Positions 58,284-64,000 of a stretch of 64,000 nucleotides of DNA are shown here, one piece after another. Each line of letters begins with the position of its first letter. Positions within the stretch are counted from its first letter, which is position 1. Below the pieces are notes generated by a model, which saw only the letters and a program-made list of their open reading frames with translations, was not told where the DNA came from and searched no databases. The DNA is taken from the NCBI GenBank assembly GCA_029319145.1, contig CP119753.1:2046001-2110000 (forward strand). The letters run 5' to 3'. This DNA is from Microbacter sp. GSS18 (lineage in GTDB: Bacteria; Actinomycetota; Actinomycetes; Actinomycetales; Microbacteriaceae). The position numbers and the translations under genes were made by a program.

Positions 58284-58679
58284 GTGCGCATCCTCCTCAA
58301 CATCATCTGGCTCGTGCTGGCGGGCTTCTGGATGTTCCTCGCCTACCTCGCTGCCGGTGTGCTGCTGCTGATCCCGATCATCACGATCCCGTGGGCGATC
58401 GCGTCCTTCCGCAACGGCGTCTACGCGCTGTGGCCGTTCGGCCAGACGATCGTGGACAAGCCCGGCGCGGGAGTGGGCTCGTTCCTCGGCAACGTCATCT
58501 GGGTGATCTTCGCCGGCTGGTGGCTGGCGCTCGGCCACATCATCACGGGCATCGCGCTGTGCGTCACGATCATCGGCATCCCGCTCGGCATCGCCAGCTT
58601 CAAGATGGTGCCGATCTCGCTCATGCCCCTCGGCAAGGAGATCGTCTCGACCTCCGACCCGCGCGCCGTCATGGCCTGA
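58284..58679 (+). CDS. YccF domain-containing membrane protein
   Basis: 131 residues. Two YccF repeats (about 3-55 and 70-122), each with the pattern hydrophobic-N-x-IW-x-x-x-G-W-...-G-I-P-x-G/W-A-I/ASF and a following LWPFG or LMPLG. About four membrane segments. Function unknown; the family is widely conserved in bacteria. The start is GTG 58284 (MRILLNIIW), with GAGAAT six bases before it. Confidence 0.87.
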   Translation: MRILLNIIWLVLAGFWMFLAYLAAGVLLLIPIITIPWAIASFRNGVYALWPFGQTIVDKPGAGVGSFLGNVIWVIFAGWWLALGHIITGIALCVTIIGIPLGIASFKMVPISLMPLGKEIVSTSDPRAVMA

Positions 58680-58795
58680 CCCGGCCGGCTTCGCCCGGTA
58701 CCCGCCGCCGGCACTCCGTGCGGGGGCGCCGCACCCCGTGGTCGCAGCGCGCGTGCGGGGGCGCCGCACCCGTGGTCGCAGCGTGGGCGCGGTCG

Positions 58796-58801
58796 TACGC
58801 T
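58796..58801 (+). promoter_or_regulatory. -10 hexamer TACGCT, 6 bases before the hydrolase gene
   Basis: TACGCT, CGGAGC, then ATG 58808. Confidence 0.5.
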
Positions 58802-58807
58802 CGGAGC

Positions 58808-60055
58808 ATGTCCGTCACGACCCGCCGCATGCAGGACCTCACGATCCACGACCACACCCTCACCGTTCCCCTCGTGTGGGGCGACCCCGCCGACGGGCGC
58901 ACGATCGACATCCACGCCGCCGTGGTCAGCCGCGACGGCGGCGAGAACCTGCCGTTCCTGGTGTTCCTGCAGGGCGGGCCCGGGCACGAGGCGCCCCGCC
59001 CGTTCCACTCCCCCGCCGGGCCCTCGTGGCTCGACGCGGCGCTCGAGCATTACCGCGTGGTCATGCTCGACCAGCGCGGCACGGGTCTGTCGACGCCCGT
59101 GGGCGACGCCGACCTGGAGCGCGGCGCCGACGCGCTCGCCGAGCACCTCACCCACCTGCGCGCCGACGCGATCGTGCGCGACTGCGAGGCGGTCCGCGAG
59201 CACCTGGGGGCTTCGACCTGGAGCGTGCTGGGCCAGTCGTTCGGCGGCTTCACGACGCTCGCCTACCTGACGACGGATGCCGCCTCGCTCGAGCACGTCT
59301 TCATCACGGGAGGCCTGAGCGCCGTGGGCCGGCATCCGGACGACGTCTACGCCCTCACGTACGACAAGATGCGGGCGGCGTCCGAGCGCTACTACCGCCG
59401 GTTCCCCGGCCACCGGGACGCCATGCGCCGGGTCATCGACGTCGCGGTCGACGGCGAGCTCGTCCTGCCCACCGGCGAGGTCGCATCCGTCTCGCGCGTG
59501 CGCTCGCTCGGCTTCCTGCTCGGCAGCAACGACGGCTGGCAGACCCTGTGGTCTCTGCTCGAGCGCGACCCGCGCAGCAACGCGTTCCGTCACGACTTCG
59601 CCGCCGCGATGGGCTACGACGTCCGCAATCCCCTGTACTACGTGCTCCACGAGTCCAGCTACGCCGACGGGCACGCGACGCAGTGGTCGGCCGAGCGCGT
59701 CGAGCCCGACGACTTCCGCGACGACCTCACGCTGCTGACCGGCGAGCACGTGCGCCGCGAGTGGCTCGACACGGTGCCGGGGCTGCGGCCGTGGACCGAC
59801 GTGGCCCTGGCCCTCGCCGAGCACGAGTGGCCGGTGCTCTACGACGCCGAGGCCATCGCCGCCTCGGGGGCGCGCGGCGCCGCCGCCGTGTACGTGAACG
59901 ACGTGTACGTGCCGCTGGAGTTCTCGCTCGAGACCGCGCAGCTGCTGCCGGGGGTCACCCCGTGGGTCACCAGCGAGCACGAGCACAACGGCCTGCGCGC
60001 CGGCAGCGTCCTGCCGCACCTCATCGACCTCGCCCACGGCCGCCGCGTGCGCTGA
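58808..60055 (+). CDS. Alpha/beta-hydrolase, prolyl aminopeptidase-like
   Basis: 415 residues. Cytoplasmic serine hydrolase of the S33 type: oxyanion motif LQGGPGHEAPR near 55, nucleophile Ser144 in GQSFGG, a large helical cap (about 180-330) and the catalytic His in EHEHNGLRAG near 396. This pattern (HGGPG-like loop plus GQSFGG) is that of proline iminopeptidases, which release N-terminal Pro from peptides. Only the C-terminal part of the long open frame upstream is protein-like; ATG 58808 follows a clear -10 hexamer. Confidence 0.88.
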   Translation: MSVTTRRMQDLTIHDHTLTVPLVWGDPADGRTIDIHAAVVSRDGGENLPFLVFLQGGPGHEAPRPFHSPAGPSWLDAALEHYRVVMLDQRGTGLSTPVGDADLERGADALAEHLTHLRADAIVRDCEAVREHLGASTWSVLGQSFGGFTTLAYLTTDAASLEHVFITGGLSAVGRHPDDVYALTYDKMRAASERYYRRFPGHRDAMRRVIDVAVDGELVLPTGEVASVSRVRSLGFLLGSNDGWQTLWSLLERDPRSNAFRHDFAAAMGYDVRNPLYYVLHESSYADGHATQWSAERVEPDDFRDDLTLLTGEHVRREWLDTVPGLRPWTDVALALAEHEWPVLYDAEAIAASGARGAAAVYVNDVYVPLEFSLETAQLLPGVTPWVTSEHEHNGLRAGSVLPHLIDLAHGRRVR

Positions 60056-60066
60056 TCGTCGTCGCC

Positions 60067-60090
60067 GCGGCATCCGCATCCGGATGCCGC
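60067..60090. terminator. Bidirectional terminator between the hydrolase and CHAD genes
   Basis: Perfect arms GCGGCATCCG / CGGATGCCGC around CATC. It overlaps the CHAD stop codon by one base. Confidence 0.72.
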
Positions 60091-60968
60091 TACGGCAGCC
60101 GCTTGGCGGCGTGGCGGACGGCGGCGAGCGCGGGCTCGAGCGACTCCAGCTTGCCGCCGGCGCGCTCGTGCGCATCGGCGAGCAGCGCGTCGTACACGAG
60201 CACCGACTCGCCGGCGCGGCCTGCCAGCGCGCGCGCCTGCTCGAGGGTGCGGGCGAACACGAGCGCGTCACGGTGGTCGCCCAGCGAGCCGTGGATGTCG
60301 TCTCCGGCCTCGGCGAGCGCATCGACCTCGTCGCCGAACAGACCGGGTGCGGCATCCCGCACCGCCTCGGCGACGTAGCGCATCCGCCGGCCGGCCTTGC
60401 GCACCAGGTGGTACGACCCGATCGAGCCGTCGACGCCCTGCGCGGCGCGGCGCACCCGCCGGGCCTCGTGGCGCAGCGTGGCGGCCAGCACGTCGCGCGC
60501 CGGGGCCTCGGGATCGACGAGGGGCGGACGCTGCGCGAACTCGGCGAGCAGCCGCGACCGCTCCGCCGCGCGCGGCGTGGCGGCGAGCTCGACCAATCGT
60601 GCGTGGTCGCGGCGGTACTCGTCGCGGCGATCGTCGACGAGGCGCCGCCGCGCGTCGGGGTCGTCGCTGCCGAGCGCGTCGAGCGCGCCGTCGGCGACGT
60701 CCGCGAGTACTTCGATGTCGCGCACGAGCCCGAGCTGGCCGCCCCACGCGCCGTACTCGACGCGCAGGCGCTGGGCGGCGACCTCGTCCAGCTGAGGACG
60801 CAGTCCCGCGAGGATGCTGCGCAGCCGGCGCACCCGCACACGATGCTGGTGGACGCCGTCGGGCTCATCGGCGATCGCCGCGGCCTCGGTGTCGGCGACG
60901 GCGTCGGCCGCCTGGCGCACCATGGCCGTCAGCACTTCGCCCGCGATCGGGCCCGACCCTTGACCCAT
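60090..60968 (-). CDS. CHAD domain-containing protein
   Basis: 292 residues, all-helical, rich in Arg and His. Conserved-histidine pattern of CHAD domains: HQHRVRVRRLRSILAGLRP near residue 42 and RHEARRVRRAAQGVDG with LVRKAGRRMRYVAEA near 160-200. CHAD domains bind inorganic polyphosphate; no CYTH triphosphatase partner is adjacent here. TAGGCT lies six bases before the ATG. Confidence 0.9.
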   Translation of the reverse strand: MGQGSGPIAGEVLTAMVRQAADAVADTEAAAIADEPDGVHQHRVRVRRLRSILAGLRPQLDEVAAQRLRVEYGAWGGQLGLVRDIEVLADVADGALDALGSDDPDARRRLVDDRRDEYRRDHARLVELAATPRAAERSRLLAEFAQRPPLVDPEAPARDVLAATLRHEARRVRRAAQGVDGSIGSYHLVRKAGRRMRYVAEAVRDAAPGLFGDEVDALAEAGDDIHGSLGDHRDALVFARTLEQARALAGRAGESVLVYDALLADAHERAGGKLESLEPALAAVRHAAKRLP

Positions 60969-60974
60969 GCCCTC

Positions 60975-60980
60975 AGCCTA
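60975..60980 (-). promoter_or_regulatory. -10 hexamer TAGGCT, 6 bases before the CHAD gene
   Basis: TAGGCT, GAGGGC, then ATG 60968 on the minus strand. Confidence 0.55.
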
Positions 60981-61021
60981 CGGCGCGGGACCGCGCGCTC
61001 CAGGGCACAACGGCCCGCCGA

Positions 61022-61519
61022 TCAGCCGGCGTCGACGGGCAGCCAGGCCTCGATCGCCTCGATGACCTCGGGGGCGTCGGGCTTGGTCTGCGGCGCGAAG
61101 CGCCTGACCTCGCCGGTCGGGCTGACGAGGAACTTCTCGAAGTTCCACGTGATCCGGCCCGACTTGCCGGCGACGTCGGGGGTTCCGGTCAGCTCCTTGT
61201 AGAGCGGGTGCGCGTGACGCCCGTTCAGCTTGACCTTCTCGGTCATGGGGAACGTCACACCCCACGTCGTCGAGCAGTACTCCGACACCGCGTCTTCGGT
61301 CGACAGCTCCTGCAGGAACTGGTTGCTGGGGAACCCGATCACGGTGAAGCCCCGCTCGCCGTAGGTCCTCTGCAGCTGCTCGAGCTGCTCGTACTGCGGG
61401 GTCAGGCCGCACCGCGACGCGACGTTGACGACGAGCGCGAGTCGACCGTCGGCGATCTCGCCGAACGTGGTCTCCTCGCCCCGGATGGTGGTGACGGCGA
61501 TGTCGGTGAGCTCACTCAT
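61022..61519 (-). CDS. Glutathione peroxidase-family thiol peroxidase
   Basis: 165 residues. Reduces hydroperoxides. Peroxidatic Cys37 in NVASRCGLT, resolving Cys82 in SEYC at the position used by two-Cys, thioredoxin-dependent members, Gln in FLQEL, and the catalytic Trp-Asn pair in TWNFEKFLV. Since actinobacteria lack glutathione, thioredoxin or mycothiol is the likely reductant. ATG 61519 has AGGAG five bases upstream and overlaps the OhrR gene end by eight bases, so the two are one operon. Confidence 0.92.
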   Translation of the reverse strand: MSELTDIAVTTIRGEETTFGEIADGRLALVVNVASRCGLTPQYEQLEQLQRTYGERGFTVIGFPSNQFLQELSTEDAVSEYCSTTWGVTFPMTEKVKLNGRHAHPLYKELTGTPDVAGKSGRITWNFEKFLVSPTGEVRRFAPQTKPDAPEVIEAIEAWLPVDAG

Positions 61520-62039
61520 ATGCACTCCTGTCTCGTGGATGTTCGGATGGTTCGGACGGCGCCGGCCGCGACGCGAGCGCGTCGGCGGTCGCGGCGCGCG
61601 CGTCGTAGGCCCGCACCGTGGTCCGCAGCGAGTGCAGCGACGCGACGAGCGTCTCGGCGTCGCCGCGCGTGATCTGCATCGCCTCGGTGACGCAGCGCTC
61701 GAGGTGGCCGAGCTGGGCGCGGATGTCGAGGCTGCGCTCGGTCGGCAGGACGCGGACCGCGCGCCGGTCGACGGCGTCGTGCTCGCGCCGGATCAGATCG
61801 GCGCGCTCCATGCGGCCGAGCAGACCCGAGACGCTGCTCGGGTCGAGACACAGCTCGTCGGCGAGCGCGCTGGGCGCCACCTCGCCCCGCTCCCATACGA
61901 CGGCGAGCACCAGCAGCTGCTGGTACGTCAGCCCCCACGGGGCGAGCAGGTCGCGATACAGCCCGAGCGTGGTCTGCAGCGACGAATAGAGCGCGAAGCA
62001 GACCGACGACTCCAGGGTCGGGCTCAGCGACGAGGTCAT
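61512..62039 (-). CDS. MarR/OhrR-family peroxide-sensing regulator
   Basis: 175 residues. Winged-helix MarR protein; LESSVCFALYSSL near the N-terminus carries the reactive Cys14 of OhrR proteins. DNA-binding part APSALADELCLDPSSVSGLLGRMERADLIRREHDAVDRRAVRVLP. Represses until Cys14 is oxidised by organic hydroperoxide. ATG 62039 puts Cys14 at the usual position. Downstream glutathione peroxidase is the logical target. Candidate operator at 62057-62067. The C-terminal tail is longer than in typical OhrR. Confidence 0.88.
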   Translation of the reverse strand: MTSSLSPTLESSVCFALYSSLQTTLGLYRDLLAPWGLTYQQLLVLAVVWERGEVAPSALADELCLDPSSVSGLLGRMERADLIRREHDAVDRRAVRVLPTERSLDIRAQLGHLERCVTEAMQITRGDAETLVASLHSLRTTVRAYDARAATADALASRPAPSEPSEHPRDRSAYE

Positions 62040-62056
62040 ACGGCTATATTCGCATG

Positions 62057-62067
62057 CCAATCATTGG
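62057..62067. promoter_or_regulatory. Candidate OhrR operator, CCAATCATTGG
   Basis: Perfect 5-base arms around one base, 18 bases before the regulator start, in a rare AT-richer patch. Confidence 0.5.
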
Positions 62068-62114
62068 GATACAAGGTATGTCGCGAAGAGATGGGGCTCG
62101 GAGCCGGCGAGCCC

Positions 62115-63002
62115 CTATTCGCCCCGCGGGCGGACGAGCGCGACCGCCGCTCCCACCGCGAACAGCAGCCCGCCGATCGTCGCCGCCACCCACGGCGTCG
62201 GCTGCGGGATCGCGAACGGCGACGCCGGGCCGAAGCCGGCGCCCGCGACCAGCGCGGCGGTCACGGCCAGTCCCGAGCCGGCACCGGCGGCCATGGTGCC
62301 CCACGCCCGCCGCGGACCGAACTGCTCGATGAGCGACCACGCGCCGACGACGAAGATCCATCCGAACGCGGCGATCGAGAGGGCGGATGCCGCCACGCGC
62401 AGCGCCGTGGACTCGCCCAGCGCCGCCCACATCGCCGCGGGACCGGCGATCGAGAGCGCGATGAGGACGAGCGTGCTGTGGAGCACGATGCCGCCGCCCA
62501 GAGCGACGATGACGGGCCACGGGGACGCCCGGCCCACGAGCAGCCGCACGACGAGCGCGAACACGAGCCATCCGGCGATGACCGCGCCGAGCTCGGCCCA
62601 CGCGGTGAACGACGCCTGCAGCAGGCGCGTGGCCACCAGCAGGGCGACCGGCACGCTGAGCATCAGGAACCGGTCGAACGGCAGCACCCCGAGCGACGAC
62701 TCGCGCGCCCGCCACGGTCTCGTCGAGGCGATCCACGTCGCCCGCGCGGCCGCCGCCCCCGGCCGGCGCACGAGGCTCGTGCGCGCCGACAGCATGCCGA
62801 TGACGATCCAGGCGAGCGCGAGCACCAGGATGCCGCGCGAGAGCCACGCGAGAAGATCCTGCGGTCCGCCGACATCGGACCGGAAGCGCATGAGTCCGTC
62901 GAAGGCGATGCCGAGCACGAGGCCGACGGCGAGCAGCCCCGCGGCGACGACGATGGCGACGATCCCCCGGCGCCCCGGTTCTCTGCGCTCTGGCATCGCC
63001 AT
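62115..63002 (-). CDS. Hypothetical multi-pass membrane protein
   Basis: 295 residues, not recognised. About seven hydrophobic segments (near 15-38, 52-72, 108-128, 133-155, 160-185, 198-225 and 232-285), short loops, basic N-terminus (PERREPGRRG) and C-terminal RPRGE. TAGGCT lies six bases before the first ATG, inside the end of the next upstream gene. No conserved motif points to a substrate. Confidence 0.72.
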   Translation of the reverse strand: MAMPERREPGRRGIVAIVVAAGLLAVGLVLGIAFDGLMRFRSDVGGPQDLLAWLSRGILVLALAWIVIGMLSARTSLVRRPGAAAARATWIASTRPWRARESSLGVLPFDRFLMLSVPVALLVATRLLQASFTAWAELGAVIAGWLVFALVVRLLVGRASPWPVIVALGGGIVLHSTLVLIALSIAGPAAMWAALGESTALRVAASALSIAAFGWIFVVGAWSLIEQFGPRRAWGTMAAGAGSGLAVTAALVAGAGFGPASPFAIPQPTPWVAATIGGLLFAVGAAVALVRPRGE

Positions 63003-63006
63003 GGGC

Positions 63007-64000
63007 TCAGCCTAGTGCGCGCGCCGAACCGTCCCGGAAGAACGCCACCCCCAGGTCGGGGTGGTCGACGAAGACGCCGTCGACGCCGCTGTCGCGGATG
63101 ACCGCCCACTCCGCCTCGTAGTGGCCGAAGGCCGCGGCGCCGCCCGGTCCGCGCGCTCCGCGCACGAGGAACCGGTTCTCGGGGCGGCACGTCCACGTGA
63201 AGACGACGAGCCCGCGCTCGTGCGCGTCGGCGACCACGGGCGACGGCCCGGTGAGGCGCCCCAGCGTGTCGGGTGCGAGGATCATGCGCTTGGCGACGCT
63301 GATGCCGTCGACGCGGCCGACGAGGTCGTCCAGGCCGGCGGGGCGCGCCGTCGCGCGATAGGTCGGGGCGTGGAGGCCGCGGGCCGCGACGAGATCGGCC
63401 GGGCGCCCCGATGCCTCCAGCAGATAGATCCATGTCGCCGCGACGCCCTGATCGCGCACACGGCCGAGCACCGTGGACTCGAACGACTCGATCGTCAGCT
63501 GCCCCGGGCGTGCCGCCCAGCCGGCGGCGCGCAGCTCGTCGGCGACGATCCCGGCGATGTCGAAGCCGACCGAGGCGAAGTACGTCGGATGCTTGATCTC
63601 GAGGACGAGACCGATCTCGCGGCCTTGCGCGGCCGAGGACGCGTCGACCATCGCGAGCACGTCGCGCAGGCGCAGGACGGGCTCCCGGTCGTCGAGCGCT
63701 GCGCTGTCGGGCCGGATGCGCGGCAGCCTCTCGCGGCAGCGCAGCGTCGACAGCTCGTCCCACGTGAAGTCCTCGGTGAACCAGCCGGTGATCGACGCGC
63801 CGTCGACGGTCTTGGTCGTCCGGCGGTCCGCGAACTCGATCCGATCCGCGACATCGGTGGTCCCCGAGATCTCGTTCTCGTGCCGGACCACGAGCACCCC
63901 GTCGCGCGAGACCACGACATCGGGCTCCACCGCATCGACGCGCGAGGCGAAGGCGAGCTCGTACGACGACGCCGCGTGCTCGGGCCGGTAGCCGGGCGCC
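63007..64000 (-). CDS. Glycerophosphodiester phosphodiesterase, N-terminus beyond the window
   Basis: Hydrolyses deacylated phospholipids to glycerol-3-phosphate and an alcohol. The frame stays open to the right edge; the visible start of the domain reads PGYRPEHAASSYELAF, then VEPDVVVSRDG with metal-binding Glu and Asp, the catalytic His in RHENEISGTT, LVLEIKHPTYF, and the C-terminal GVDGVFVDHPDLG. The GTG at 63930 sits inside this conserved domain and is not the start. No membrane segments in the visible part. Confidence 0.92.
   Translation of the reverse strand, partial: APGYRPEHAASSYELAFASRVDAVEPDVVVSRDGVLVVRHENEISGTTDVADRIEFADRRTTKTVDGASITGWFTEDFTWDELSTLRCRERLPRIRPDSAALDDREPVLRLRDVLAMVDASSAAQGREIGLVLEIKHPTYFASVGFDIAGIVADELRAAGWAARPGQLTIESFESTVLGRVRDQGVAATWIYLLEASGRPADLVAARGLHAPTYRATARPAGLDDLVGRVDGISVAKRMILAPDTLGRLTGPSPVVADAHERGLVVFTWTCRPENRFLVRGARGPGGAAAFGHYEAEWAVIRDSGVDGVFVDHPDLGVAFFRDGSARALG
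63009..63014 (-). promoter_or_regulatory. -10 hexamer TAGGCT, 6 bases before the membrane-protein gene at 62115-63002
   Basis: TAGGCT, GAGCCC, then ATG. It lies in the last codons of the glycerophosphodiesterase gene. Confidence 0.5.

Noticed and set aside
55217..58807. Plus-strand open frame antisense to pcrA that runs into the alpha/beta-hydrolase
   Set aside because: Only the part from 58808 shows a protein family; the rest mirrors pcrA. A -10 hexamer supports 58808 as the start.

Overview
This window is GC-rich, densely packed actinobacterial chromosome. It has a monomeric NADP isocitrate dehydrogenase, ROK-family sugar regulation, DUF6350-purN-purH synteny, deazaflavin-type reductases, many GTG starts and no tRNA, rRNA, transposase or phage gene. 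The gene set and codon use suggest Microbacteriaceae, most likely Microbacterium or a close relative. This is an inference from gene content, not a database match.

Layout. 1-14.2 kb is dominated by amino-sugar metabolism: a truncated nagA at the left edge, and a minus-strand cluster reading ROK repressor, lipoprotein solute-binding protein, two ABC permeases, ROK sugar kinase, nagB, with a palindromic operator directly upstream of the repressor. Between them lie a membrane-tethered ECF-like sigma factor, an FAD oxidase, a NUDIX hydrolase and an unusual ryanodine-receptor-domain membrane protein. 14.4-20 kb holds an L,D-transpeptidase, monomeric isocitrate dehydrogenase, a GNAT protein and a DUF559 nuclease-like gene flanked by repeat arrays. 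20-27 kb carries a P-type ATPase and a heterodimeric ABC exporter with a leader containing a 27-residue ORF. 27-33.7 kb carries DNA-alkylation repair (ogt, ada-alkA), then a TetR/reductase/DUF4386 module bounded by inverted copies of a palindromic element, then a flavoprotein disulfide reductase. 33.7-42.7 kb is housekeeping: purH, purN, DUF6350, a deazaflavin-dependent reductase, a large membrane hydrolase, sucD and sucC. 42.8-47.5 kb has a TetR regulator, a second P-type ATPase and an AI-2E-type permease. 47.8-55.3 kb mixes a family of tiny proteins with an ATP-dependent DNA ligase, a ThrE exporter, a stand-alone LigD-type polymerase, an SseB protein and a TetR regulator. 55.6-64 kb has PcrA helicase, a YccF protein, an alpha/beta hydrolase, a CHAD protein, an OhrR-glutathione peroxidase pair and a truncated glycerophosphodiesterase.

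Cross-cutting signals. An identical 14-base palindrome core lies upstream of both icd and sucC, suggesting one TCA-cycle regulator. At least twelve genes have a TANNNT -10 hexamer exactly 6 or 7 bases before the start codon, so leaderless transcription looks common. Several unrelated palindromic or periodic elements occupy intergenic regions. The most striking are the inverted ACTCCACGGATC elements around the 29.3-32.2 kb module and the TCCGA/TCGGA arrays around the DUF559 gene. No complete textbook defence island or CRISPR array is present.
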